From NCBI GenBank assembly GCA_041389725.1, contig JAWKRG010000003.1, forward strand, positions 496,001 to 560,000: 64,000 nucleotides of DNA, written 5' to 3'. A program made the position numbers and the translations under genes. Position 1 is the stretch's first letter. Every line of letters begins with the position of its first letter. The notes under the pieces are model-generated. The model ran no database searches and was not told where the DNA came from. It saw nothing but the letters and a program-made list of their open reading frames with translations. Of this stretch, positions 32,351 to 41,272 are shown piece after piece. Origin of the DNA: Polyangiaceae bacterium (lineage in GTDB: Bacteria; Myxococcota_A; Polyangia; Polyangiales; Polyangiaceae).

Positions 32351-34084
32351 CTAGCTCGCGCGCGCTAGGACTAGTCGCGCCAGCAGCACGCACAAGACGG
32401 CGTTCAGCCCCGCCCAAACCGTGAAAGCGGCAGCCCCAAGGGGGAACGCGAGATCCTGGAGCAGCACTTCTGCAAACAAGTAGCTCGCGGTACCCAGGGA
32501 TAGTCCGGCGAGAGGCAGACGCGAGCCCCGCGCCCCTAGCAACAGGAGCGTGATACCGAGAGGTACGAACACGTTGGCGAGGGGCAGTGCAGCGTGCAGC
32601 TGAGTGCCGAGCAGCAGATCCCAGTCCGCTAGCGGACGCGAGAGCCAGTCGACCGCCAAGCCCGTGCGTGGCAGCCAGAAGGGCGCGAAGAAGAGCAGCC
32701 CAGGCCCGGTCAGCAGCGCCGTGAACAAGAACCCAGGCGTCCAGGGACTCGCGGTAGCCGCGCGTCGGCGGCGCAATCCGCGGAACACGACGTAGATGAG
32801 CACCGCCAAGGACAGCGTCCTGGACAACACCTTGCGCAGCGCGGCGCGCTGGACGGCCGCTCCAACGTCGAGCAGTCCGTGGCCGAAACCTGCGGCCGCT
32901 TCGCGATCGTCGACGGAATTGGCCGTTGCATAGAGGATGCGCTCCACGGCGGCGGGGCGCGTGACACCCATACTGGCGAGCAGCGCCGCCGCGCCGGCTA
33001 CGTGGGGTGCGGCCATGCTCGTTCCACTCCAGCTTGGATAGAGCTCGCACGCGTTCTTGCCGCCGTCGCACACGGACTGCTGCAGCACGCCCACACCCGG
33101 AGCGGCGAGATCCACGCCTTCCCCGCGGCACGAGAATCGCGCCAGATGATCCGCGTCGTCGGTGGCACTCACCCCGATGGCGCTTTCGCTGCGGCCGGGG
33201 AATTCCACGGCGCCACCGCTGTTCCCGGCCGCCGCGACCACCACCACGCCCTTACTGCGCGCATGGCGAATCGCCTTTTCCACCGCCCGAGAAACGAAAG
33301 GGCCACCCAGACTCAGATTGATGACGTCCGCGTGATGGTTTGCGGCGAAGCGAATGCCGTCGGCCACGCTGGCGAAGGTCCCCCAGCCCTGGGCATTCAA
33401 CACCTTGACCGGCATGAGGCGCGCGCCAAACGCCAGGCCGGCCGCGCCCACCCCGTTGTTCGTGGATTGCGCGATCGTCCCCGCCACGTGAGTACCGTGC
33501 CCGTTGTCGTCGGCAACGTCGCTGCGCCGGTTGACGAAGTCGAAGCCCGCAACGCACTTGGTGTCGGACAGGTCGCTCGCCTTGGTAAAGGGACCGAAGC
33601 TCTGACACGCAATGCCCGTGTCGACCACGGCGACCGTGACGCCTCGTCCCGTCGAGAAGTCCCATGCACGTTGGGCGCCCACGCGCGCGAGATGCCATTG
33701 CTCCGAGAGTAGCGGGTCATCTGGCACGAACAGAGCACGGACGCGGTGATTGGGCTCCACGATCTCGACCCGGGAGTCCTTGCCCAGCTCGCGCAAGAGT
33801 TCGTCCACCCGGGCGGGCGCGACGTCGAGCACGTAGCTCTTCGTGTCAGCGGCAAGCGGGGTTGGGGTCGCGCGCGCGGATAGCCGCGCGAACAGCAAAC
33901 TCAGGTCGCTTTCTCCGACGTCGTCTTCGAAGTCCACCAGCACTTCGCCCTTGGCTTCGAACTGCTCCCGGGGCGGTTCCGTGGGACTGGGACCTCCCGC
34001 CCAAGCCGCGCCGCTCGCAGACGCCACGACTGCGCCGAGCTGGAGCGCTCGAAGAATCACCCGGTACCGGTGTTGCCGGTTCAC
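32351..34084 (-). CDS. Subtilisin-like S8 serine protease with C-terminal multi-span membrane domain
   Basis: 577 aa from the GTG at 34084 (a GTG at 34060 is an alternative); the frame continues further upstream but without a signal peptide at its start. Signal peptide, an inhibitor-I9-like propeptide (~30-110), then the catalytic triad: Asp in VAVVDTGIA, His in NGHGTHVAGT, Ser in WSGTSMAAPHVAG. After the protease domain come ~5-6 hydrophobic helices, unusual for secreted subtilases, so the catalytic domain is probably tethered on the outer face of the inner membrane. Possible role in envelope proteolysis. Confidence 0.87.
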   Translation of the reverse strand: MNRQHRYRVILRALQLGAVVASASGAAWAGGPSPTEPPREQFEAKGEVLVDFEDDVGESDLSLLFARLSARATPTPLAADTKSYVLDVAPARVDELLRELGKDSRVEIVEPNHRVRALFVPDDPLLSEQWHLARVGAQRAWDFSTGRGVTVAVVDTGIACQSFGPFTKASDLSDTKCVAGFDFVNRRSDVADDNGHGTHVAGTIAQSTNNGVGAAGLAFGARLMPVKVLNAQGWGTFASVADGIRFAANHHADVINLSLGGPFVSRAVEKAIRHARSKGVVVVAAAGNSGGAVEFPGRSESAIGVSATDDADHLARFSCRGEGVDLAAPGVGVLQQSVCDGGKNACELYPSWSGTSMAAPHVAGAAALLASMGVTRPAAVERILYATANSVDDREAAAGFGHGLLDVGAAVQRAALRKVLSRTLSLAVLIYVVFRGLRRRRAATASPWTPGFLFTALLTGPGLLFFAPFWLPRTGLAVDWLSRPLADWDLLLGTQLHAALPLANVFVPLGITLLLLGARGSRLPLAGLSLGTASYLFAEVLLQDLAFPLGAAAFTVWAGLNAVLCVLLARLVLARAS

Positions 34085-34166
34085 CTGACTCAAGATAGCG
34101 CCTCGCCCCCGGCGCTGCACGCTTCCTTGTTTACAGGCGCGGATTCCTCTCGCAGCATCTCGCGCG

Positions 34167-34961
34167 GTGCTGCCCCTCGCCCAACTGGCGCCGAAAGAGG
34201 CGCGAAGCCTCCGCGGCCTTCTGTTCGACCTGGACGACACGTTCCTCGACCACGGCCGACTCCATCCGACTGCGTATGCATCCCTTTTCGAAATGCGCGA
34301 AGCCGGCCTCGAGTTGGTGGCCGTGACAGGACGTCCCGCGCTGTGGGCCGAGCTGGTCTGTCGCCAGTGGCCGCTCAGCGGAGCCATCGCGGAGAACGGG
34401 AACCTCGCCTTCGCGCCGATCGATGGGCGAGTTCGACGCTTGGACCCGGTGGCGGGCGCGGAGCGCGCACTTCGACAGCAGAACTTGGCCAAGCATTGCG
34501 CTGAGCTGCGACGACGGTTCCCCGACCTCGTCCCGACCAGCGATGCAGTGGCGAGGGGAAGTGACTTCACCTTCGACATCGGCGAGTACGTACAGGTCGC
34601 TCCTGAGCGGGTGCGGGAGGTCATGACCGCGGCCCGTCAGCTGGGTTGCTGCGCGGAACGCTCGAGCGTGCACCTGCACGTGACCCTGGACCGTCACGAC
34701 AAGGCCACGGGCAGCCTCCGGTTCTTGCGCGAGCACTTTGGAGTCGACCCCACCCTTGCACGCCATCGCTACGCCTACGTGGGCGACAGCGAGAACGACG
34801 CCCCCTGCTTCTCCGCGTTCCACACCACCATCGGCGTGCGCAATCTGCGGGGCCGTCCCAGCATGCTGCCGCGCTTCGTGACCGAGGGCGAGCGCAGCGC
34901 CGGCTTCGTGGAGTTGGCACGCCGCCTGATCCAAGCGCGAAGCGGGCAAAATCAAGGGTGA
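34167..34961 (+). CDS. HAD-superfamily phosphatase (Cof/IIB type)
   Basis: 264 aa from a GTG start. Motif I FDLDDTFLDH, motif II VTGRP, and motif IV VGDSENDAPCF with a cap inserted between motifs II and III. It fits phosphoglycolate/mannosyl-phosphoglycerate/sugar phosphatases. Substrate not determinable. It is just upstream of argD, same strand. Confidence 0.85.
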   Translation: MLPLAQLAPKEARSLRGLLFDLDDTFLDHGRLHPTAYASLFEMREAGLELVAVTGRPALWAELVCRQWPLSGAIAENGNLAFAPIDGRVRRLDPVAGAERALRQQNLAKHCAELRRRFPDLVPTSDAVARGSDFTFDIGEYVQVAPERVREVMTAARQLGCCAERSSVHLHVTLDRHDKATGSLRFLREHFGVDPTLARHRYAYVGDSENDAPCFSAFHTTIGVRNLRGRPSMLPRFVTEGERSAGFVELARRLIQARSGQNQG

Positions 34962-34990
34962 TTGGCAGCGCCTGGGCGCTGCGCTAAGTC

Positions 34991-36196
34991 GTGCACATGC
35001 CCACCGAAGCGGAGCTGGTTGCCAAGGCCCAGCGCTACCTCTACCCCAACTATCGCCAGCCCGACCTCGTGATGAGTCACGGCAAGGGAGCTGAGTTGTG
35101 GGACAAGTCCGGCAAGCGCTACCTCGATCTGTTCGCTGGCATCGCCGTGAGCACGCTGGGGCACGCGCATCCGGTGCTGATGGAGGCCATCAACGATCAG
35201 GCGGGCCGACTCGTCCACCTGTCCAACTACTTCTACAATGAGCCGAACATCCTGCTGGCGGAGAAGCTCTGCCAGCTTTCCGGAATGTCTCGGGCGTTCC
35301 TGTGCAACTCCGGCACCGAGGCCATGGAGGCGATGCTCAAGTTGTGCCGCCGTCACTTCTACGCGCGGGGCGAGACGGAGCGCTTCCACATCCTTGCCTT
35401 CGACGGCTCCTTCCACGGTCGCACCCTGGGCGCCCTGGCCGCCACGGGGCAGAAGAAGTACCGCGATGGCTTCGGCCCACTCCCGGGAGTCACCCACGTG
35501 CCCTTCGGGGATCTCGCAGCCGTCGAGGCGGCGCTGACCCAGGACGTCGCAGGCGTCGTAGTCGAACCCATTCAAGGAGAAGGCGGCGTCTTGCCAGCAC
35601 CTCCCGGATTCCTGCGCGGCCTGCGCGATCTCACTCGTGAACGAGGCGCGCTGCTACTGCTGGATGAGATCCAGACCGGGGTGGGTCGCACCGGACGCTT
35701 CTTGGCATGCCAACACGACGACGTGGTGCCCGACGCCGTGAGCATGGCGAAAGGCCTTGCGGGCGGCGTGCCCATTGGCGCGATGCTGTGCGGCGAACAT
35801 CTTGCTGATGCGTTGCCACCTGGCAGCCACGGCACGACCTTCGGCGGGAACCCCCTGGCTAGTCGCGTCGCCTTGGCCGTGCTGCAAGCGATGGACGATC
35901 TGGCTTTGATGCAGACCACGGAGAAGCTCGGGGAGTTCCTAGCCGAACGCCTGGCAGTCCTCGCTCGCCGCCACGAGAAGCACGTCGAAACGAGCCGTGG
36001 CAAAGGCCTGCTCTGGGCCCTGGTGCTGCGCCCGGAGGTGGATGCTCGAGAAGTGATGACCCGCCTGCGCGACGCCGGCGTGTTGCTGACCCTTGCCGGG
36101 GGTCAGGGCCTTCGGCTCAGCCCGCCGCTGATCATCACCGAAGCGCAATTGAACGAAGGACTGGTCGCCATCGACCGTGTGCTGGGAGAACTCTGA
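34991..36196 (+). CDS. argD: Acetylornithine aminotransferase
   Basis: 401 aa (GTG at 34991; an ATG at 34997 is nearly equivalent). Class III PLP aminotransferase: FLCNSGTEAMEAMLKL, FDGSFHGRTLGALAATG, VVVEPIQGEGGV, LLLDEIQTGVGRTG and the PLP Lys in SMAKGLAGGVPIG. It transfers the amino group to N-acetylglutamate semialdehyde in arginine synthesis. It is followed by argF with a 1-bp overlap (TGATG), supporting the arginine assignment over GABA or ornithine transaminase. Confidence 0.93.
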   Translation: MHMPTEAELVAKAQRYLYPNYRQPDLVMSHGKGAELWDKSGKRYLDLFAGIAVSTLGHAHPVLMEAINDQAGRLVHLSNYFYNEPNILLAEKLCQLSGMSRAFLCNSGTEAMEAMLKLCRRHFYARGETERFHILAFDGSFHGRTLGALAATGQKKYRDGFGPLPGVTHVPFGDLAAVEAALTQDVAGVVVEPIQGEGGVLPAPPGFLRGLRDLTRERGALLLLDEIQTGVGRTGRFLACQHDDVVPDAVSMAKGLAGGVPIGAMLCGEHLADALPPGSHGTTFGGNPLASRVALAVLQAMDDLALMQTTEKLGEFLAERLAVLARRHEKHVETSRGKGLLWALVLRPEVDAREVMTRLRDAGVLLTLAGGQGLRLSPPLIITEAQLNEGLVAIDRVLGEL

Positions 36197-37098
36197 TGCC
36201 GCATCTGCTTTCGTTGTCGGACTTGGGCAAGAAATCGCTACTGAAGTTGTTGGATCGTGCGGACAAGCACAAGGACAAGCGCGGACAAGTCGGCACCAAG
36301 GCGTTGGCCGGCAAGTGTGTCGCGCTGGTTTTCGAGAAGGCGTCGACACGGACGCGGATTTCCCTCGAGGTCGCCGTCGTCGAACTGGGGGGTCACCCCT
36401 TGGTGATCACCAGTCAAGGAAGTCAGATGGGACGAGGGGAGCCGATTCGCGACACCGCGCGCGTGCTGTCGCGGATGGTGCACGGCATCACCTTTCGCAC
36501 CAGCGGTCCGGAGCGTTTGGTGGAGATGGCGGAATCGAGCCGCGTACCCGTGCTCAATGCGCTGACGGACACGAGCCACCCCATGCAGTTGCTCGCGGAT
36601 CTGATGACCGTGCGGCGAACCCGCGGCAAGCTCACGGGACTGCGCTACGCCTGGGTGGGCGACGGCAACAACATGGCCGCGTCTTGGATCGAAGCGGCCG
36701 GGCTACTGGGCTTGGAGCTGACCTTGGGTTGTCCGAACGGCTATCTGCCCGAGAGCGGTTTGGTCGACGCTGCCAACGACCGGGGTGGGCGCGTGCGCGT
36801 GGTGACGGATGCCCGTGCCGCCGTCGAAGGGGCGGACGTGGTCAGCACCGACGTCTTCACCAGCATGGGGCAGGAAGCGGAAACCAAGAAGCGCCTGCAA
36901 GCCTTCGAGGGATACCGACTGACCTCGCAGTTGCTGCGCGGCGCCAGCGAGAACGTCGTAGTGCTGCACTGCCTTCCCGCACATCGCGGGGAGGAGATCG
37001 ACGATGACGTGATCGAGGGTCCTCGGAGTTTCGTCTGGGATCAAGCCGAGGCACGCCTGCACACCGCCAAAGCAGCGCTGGAGTGGGCGCTGGGGTGA
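36196..37098 (+). CDS. argF: Ornithine carbamoyltransferase
   Basis: 300 aa. Carbamoyl-phosphate loop FEKASTRTR, HPMQLLADLMT, ornithine-site YAWVGDGNN, and HCLPAHRGEE near the end are all present. It forms citrulline from ornithine and carbamoyl phosphate. Coupled to argD upstream and overlapping the P-type-ATPase-like gene downstream by 4 bp (GTGA). Confidence 0.95.
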   Translation: MPHLLSLSDLGKKSLLKLLDRADKHKDKRGQVGTKALAGKCVALVFEKASTRTRISLEVAVVELGGHPLVITSQGSQMGRGEPIRDTARVLSRMVHGITFRTSGPERLVEMAESSRVPVLNALTDTSHPMQLLADLMTVRRTRGKLTGLRYAWVGDGNNMAASWIEAAGLLGLELTLGCPNGYLPESGLVDAANDRGGRVRVVTDARAAVEGADVVSTDVFTSMGQEAETKKRLQAFEGYRLTSQLLRGASENVVVLHCLPAHRGEEIDDDVIEGPRSFVWDQAEARLHTAKAALEWALG

Positions 37099-39353
37099 GC
37101 GAAGGAAGCGACTTGTCGCCCGAGGTGCGACTGCCGGCCCGTGAGGGAGAGGCCGGCACCGTGCCTTGCGCGACTTGTGGCCGACGCGTGGATCCCTTGC
37201 GCGCGGATCGAGTCGCGATCTTCGCTGAGCGCTTCCGCTATTTCTGCAGTGGCGCGTGTCGAGACGGGTACGATCCCACTCGCGCCACGCCCCTTCCGGC
37301 GCCGCGACCGCGACCTCGGCCCGCCACGCCCGTACCCGCCGAACCGACCGCGGTCGCCTCGGGCCTGCAAACCGCCGTTGCGCTCGATCGAATTGCGCGT
37401 AACGAGCTTCCTTCGAGCGAGCCGCTCGAAGAGACGCAGGCCGACGCACCCCCAGCTGTAGCTGCGGACCGCCCGGAAGAGGCTGGCACGCTGCTATTGT
37501 CGCTCGCTGCAGTCGGCGGTGTGCTCACAGTGGCGCTGACCCTCACCGGTAGCTCCGCGGCAGCGCTCACCAGTCGATTGATCGTCGCTGCCGTGAGCAC
37601 GCTGGCGCTGGGCGCGCACGTGATCACGACTCCCCGCGACGCCACCCAACCACATCCAACCGCTGTGCTTGCCGCTCCAGCAGCAGCCTTGGCCCTCGCG
37701 GTGATCGCTTTGATTGCGGAGCCGAAGGATACCACCTCTGCCCTCACGCTATGCGGCGTCGTGGTTGCCGTCAGCGGAGCATCGATCCTGCTTGCGGCGC
37801 GCATGCGTCGCCCGCTGGACGTGGAGCGCAAGTCCCTGGAGGCACTGCTCGACGGCTCCGCCCACCGCGTCATCGGCGACGACGTGGTCGAGACGCGCGC
37901 GCTGGATCTGCGCCCCGGCGAGGAAGTCGTCGTCGAGCCGGGCGAGGTCGTACCCGTGGACGCAACCATCACCGCGGGCTCCGCGACGGTCGCTCCCTGG
38001 TGGGGCGCGCGCACGACGACTACACGCACTGAAGGCGACACGGTGGTGGCGACCGCTCGCGTCATCGAGGGCCGTCTGCGTGCCGTCGTTGCCTGGGCGG
38101 GTTTCGATCGTGCGTTTCTGCGATTGACGTCAGACCCCCGACGGCGCGCCGATCTCACCGCGCCGCTTGCTCGCGCGGGGAAGCTCCTGGTGGAACGCGC
38201 CGCACCCGTAGCCGCGGGGTTGGCTGCCCTCGCCGCATATGCCGAGGCGCAGTCGACCATGGCCATCGCGATGTTCGCGATCGCGGCCCAAGCTGCCCTT
38301 GCCAACGCGGTCATTGCACAAGTGGGCGCCTGCGCGGTGATGGAGGCGGTGCTCGCCTCATTGCGACGAGGCATCGTTTTTCGCACCTCTCAGGCCTTCG
38401 ACGAGGCGGGGCGCGTGGGCGTGGCCGCCTTCTGCGCACGAGGCACGCTGCTACTCGGAGAGCCGGAAGTGACGAACATCGAGCTGCCAGCCGACGAGGA
38501 CGCCGAAAGAGTGCTCGCGCTGATGGCGGGGGCAGAAGCGGGTTCGTCCCACCCGGTAGCCACCGCCATTCAGCGCGCGGCCCGCGCGAGGGGTATTCGT
38601 CCCGATGGCGTGCGCAGCCCCACCCACGTACCCGGGTTGGGCGTCACCGCGATTGCATCCAACGGCAAGCCGCTCGTCGTGGGCAGCCGCGCGCTCATGC
38701 TGCGCGAACGCGTCAGTGTGGCTGTCGCTGAACCGCAAATCTCGGATTTGGAGTCCCTGGGGCGCAGCGTGATGTTGGTGGCGGTCGGCGGGCGCTTGAT
38801 CGGGGTTGCCGGCCTACAAGATGGGTTGCGCCCGGGCGCCCGAGCCGCAGTGCAGCACTTGCTCGACGTGGGGGTGGAACCGGTGTTGCTTTCTGGCGAC
38901 GCACGCGAGACCTGCGAAGCCATCGGCCGCGCCCTCGACATCGAACACATTCGCCCCGAGGTGCTGCCCACCGAGCGCGGGGATGAGGTTGCGCGCTTGG
39001 CCGACGGGGGCGCAGTGGTCGCGGTGATCGGGTCGAGCCCCGCGGACGACGTCGCCCTGTCCGCCGCGGGGGTTTCCGTAGCGATCGGCAATGCGGGAGG
39101 AACGAGCGCCGAGTGGAGCGTGCAGCTTGCCTCCGACGACGTGCGAGACGCGGCACTGGCGCTGCGACTCGCCCACGAGGGTCGCCATCAGGCCCGAACG
39201 GGACTCGGCATCGCCGTCATACCCGCCGCGCTGTCGGCGCTGGCAGTTGCGCTAGCCGTACTCCCGCCCGCCGCGGCGCCGCTGATCGCGCTCCTCGGTA
39301 GCGCCGCCGCCGCACTTCGACCCAAGAATTCCATCGGCGGAGGCATCGCTTGA
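37095..39353 (+). CDS. P-type-ATPase-like protein lacking the catalytic aspartate, with N-terminal Cys4 zinc-binding module
   Basis: 752 aa from the GTG at 37095. An N-terminal CATC...CSGAC module resembles TRASH zinc fingers. The rest aligns with heavy-metal P1B ATPases (actuator-like GEEVVVEPGEVVPVDA, SSHPVATAI, LSGDARET). However, the phosphorylation motif DKTGT is replaced by CARGT, the CPx transmembrane motif is missing, and GDGIND is replaced by GSSPADD. It cannot form the aspartyl-phosphate, so it is a pseudo-pump, perhaps a metal sensor or partner subunit. Coupled to argF upstream; a Fur-family gene follows 31 bp downstream. Confidence 0.85.
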   Translation: MSEGSDLSPEVRLPAREGEAGTVPCATCGRRVDPLRADRVAIFAERFRYFCSGACRDGYDPTRATPLPAPRPRPRPATPVPAEPTAVASGLQTAVALDRIARNELPSSEPLEETQADAPPAVAADRPEEAGTLLLSLAAVGGVLTVALTLTGSSAAALTSRLIVAAVSTLALGAHVITTPRDATQPHPTAVLAAPAAALALAVIALIAEPKDTTSALTLCGVVVAVSGASILLAARMRRPLDVERKSLEALLDGSAHRVIGDDVVETRALDLRPGEEVVVEPGEVVPVDATITAGSATVAPWWGARTTTTRTEGDTVVATARVIEGRLRAVVAWAGFDRAFLRLTSDPRRRADLTAPLARAGKLLVERAAPVAAGLAALAAYAEAQSTMAIAMFAIAAQAALANAVIAQVGACAVMEAVLASLRRGIVFRTSQAFDEAGRVGVAAFCARGTLLLGEPEVTNIELPADEDAERVLALMAGAEAGSSHPVATAIQRAARARGIRPDGVRSPTHVPGLGVTAIASNGKPLVVGSRALMLRERVSVAVAEPQISDLESLGRSVMLVAVGGRLIGVAGLQDGLRPGARAAVQHLLDVGVEPVLLSGDARETCEAIGRALDIEHIRPEVLPTERGDEVARLADGGAVVAVIGSSPADDVALSAAGVSVAIGNAGGTSAEWSVQLASDDVRDAALALRLAHEGRHQARTGLGIAVIPAALSALAVALAVLPPAAAPLIALLGSAAAALRPKNSIGGGIA

Positions 39354-39384
39354 CCCTGGCGCCTCCGAAGGAGATGAAGGATTG

Positions 39385-39900
39385 GTGAGCGAGGGTAGCA
39401 AGGACTTCGGGCGTCGCGCGCGTCCTCCCGATCTGAATCGCTTGCGTACCGATCTGGAAGCCTACATGACTCGCAAGGGGCTGCGTTCCACTGAGCAGCG
39501 GCGAGTCATCATCGACACCTTCTTCGACAAGGGCGAACATCTCACCGTCGACGAACTGCTGGAGCTCGTCCGCGCGCAGGATCCCCGCGTCGGCTATGCC
39601 ACCGTGTACCGCACGCTGAAGATGCTGGCAGACAGCGGCATCGTCGTGGAGCATCGCTTTGGCGACGGCTACACGCGCTTCGAACTTGCCGACGAGGACG
39701 CGCACCACGATCACCTGATCTGTCTCACCTGCGGCAAGATCACGGAGTTCGAGGCGCCGGCCATCGAAGAACTGCAGGACAAGATCGCCGCTCGCTACGG
39801 TTTTCAGGTACTGGAGCACAAGCACGAGTTGTATGGCACCTGCAAGGAGTGCTTGGACAAGCGCTCCACGGGCGAGCGCAAAGTCAAGACGGCACGATGA
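39385..39900 (+). CDS. Fur-family metal-responsive transcriptional regulator
   Basis: 171 aa from the GTG at 39385 (a TTG three bases upstream is possible); AAGGAG upstream. Winged-helix region TEQRRVIIDTFFDKGEHLTV and VGYATVYRTLKML; metal site DAHHDHLICLTCGK with a second CxxC (CKEC). Both structural Cys pairs are intact. Fur, Zur and PerR cannot be told apart by eye. It follows the pseudo-P-type ATPase, fitting metal homeostasis. Confidence 0.9.
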   Translation: MSEGSKDFGRRARPPDLNRLRTDLEAYMTRKGLRSTEQRRVIIDTFFDKGEHLTVDELLELVRAQDPRVGYATVYRTLKMLADSGIVVEHRFGDGYTRFELADEDAHHDHLICLTCGKITEFEAPAIEELQDKIAARYGFQVLEHKHELYGTCKECLDKRSTGERKVKTAR

Positions 39901-40498
39901 GGCGCTCGTCCGTCACGACCACATGACACGGCACGTCGTGTTCCTCGATGGGTAGCTCGACGAGCAGCTGAAAATCAAAGGCCACGAGCACCAGCGTCGC
40001 GCTGTCGCGGAACTCGCTCAGGGTGGCGTCATACCAACCGATGCCGAAGCCCAGGCGGTGCCCGCTCGGCGCAACGGCCAAGGCAGGCACCAGGATTGCG
40101 TCGAGCTCCCCCGGCTGCACGACCACCGCGTCCGGTGGCGGCTCTGCGAAACCCCGACCTCGCTCCTCCAACGCCGAGAGCGCATCGACCCACGCGAAGC
40201 CCGTCGTGTAGCCGTCGGCCGAGGGACGCATGAACGGATACGCGACGCGCTTGCCTTGGGAGCGCGCGCGCTGGTCCAAAGGCGAGACGTCCACCTCGCC
40301 CTTGTCGGGCATCGGCGAGAACAGCGCGATCGCTTGCGCGGTTTGCCACGCCGGCAGCTCGATGACGCGATCACAGATTGCCGCGCTGCGCTGCGCTGCG
40401 CCTGCGGCTGCGCTGGGCGTCGTTTCGCGCAGGCGTCGGAAGCGAGCGCGAAGCTGCTTCTTGACGCGAATGGCCAGCGCTTTCTCGTCGACGTCCAT
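39884..40498 (-). CDS. 5-formyltetrahydrofolate cyclo-ligase
   Basis: 204 aa from the ATG at 40498; the longer frame upstream is antisense to the GT2 gene. N-terminal KKQLRARFRRLRETTP and the family signature GHRLGFGIGWYDATL are present. It converts 5-formyl-THF to 5,10-methenyl-THF with ATP. The stop overlaps the convergent Fur-like gene by 17 bp. Confidence 0.9.
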   Translation of the reverse strand: MDVDEKALAIRVKKQLRARFRRLRETTPSAAAGAAQRSAAICDRVIELPAWQTAQAIALFSPMPDKGEVDVSPLDQRARSQGKRVAYPFMRPSADGYTTGFAWVDALSALEERGRGFAEPPPDAVVVQPGELDAILVPALAVAPSGHRLGFGIGWYDATLSEFRDSATLVLVAFDFQLLVELPIEEHDVPCHVVVTDERLIVPS

Positions 40499-40588
40499 TG
40501 CGTCGTCCAACGCTAGCACGGAGCTGACGGCCAGCTGCGCGGCGAATCCAGGAGAAAGCGGCGGCGGGTCGTGGCAAGGTGCCGGGGA

Positions 40589-41272
40589 ATGGAGCTGTAC
40601 TTCCTCGTTCCGGCCTACAACGCGGAAAGGACGGTGCCGGACGTCATCCGCGGGCTCGCACAGGCCGCTTCGAAGGCGGGTTGCCTCGCGCGAGTCTGCG
40701 TCGTCGACGACGGATCCGATGACGAAACCGCGGAAGCGGCCCGAAGCGAGGGAGCGCGCGTCCTGCCACTGCAGCGGAACCGTGGCAAAGGGGCCGCGCT
40801 GCGTGCTGGTTTGCTTTTCGCGCGCCAGCAGGGAGTGCAAGCGATCGTGAGCATCGACGCTGACGGCCAGCATCCCGCGGACGAAGCCGTCCGCCTTGCC
40901 CGCCTCGATGCCAGCCCGGAAAGCTTGGTGCTGGGAGTCCGCGATCTGCGTGCTGCGGGCGCGCCAGCGGCCAATCAGGCGTCCAATGCCATCTCCAACT
41001 TCTTCTTGTCGGCCTTCACGGGAACCTCGTTGCAGGACACCCAGTGTGGGCTACGACGCTACCCGGTGCGGACCGCGCTGCGTCTTGGAGCGCGTGACGA
41101 CGGCTACGCATTCGAAGCCGAGATCTTGATGCGCGCCTGTCGCGCCGGCGTACCCATCGTGCAGGAGCCCGTGCGCGTGGCGTACCCGGCAGACCGCACT
41201 AGCCACTTCCACGCCTGGCGTGACCCAGTGCGGATCGTCTCGCGCGTGCTGATGACGCAGCTGCAGCCATGA
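40589..41272 (+). CDS. Glycosyltransferase family 2 (dolichyl-phosphate mannosyltransferase-like)
   Basis: 227 aa. GT-A motifs FLVPAYNAERTVPDVI, VVDDGSDDETA, RNRGKGAALRAG and DADGQHP (DxD), then QDTQCGLRRYP. A soluble single-domain enzyme without transmembrane helices. Overlaps the next gene by 4 bp. The lipid-linked sugar is unknown. Confidence 0.88.
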   Translation: MELYFLVPAYNAERTVPDVIRGLAQAASKAGCLARVCVVDDGSDDETAEAARSEGARVLPLQRNRGKGAALRAGLLFARQQGVQAIVSIDADGQHPADEAVRLARLDASPESLVLGVRDLRAAGAPAANQASNAISNFFLSAFTGTSLQDTQCGLRRYPVRTALRLGARDDGYAFEAEILMRACRAGVPIVQEPVRVAYPADRTSHFHAWRDPVRIVSRVLMTQLQP

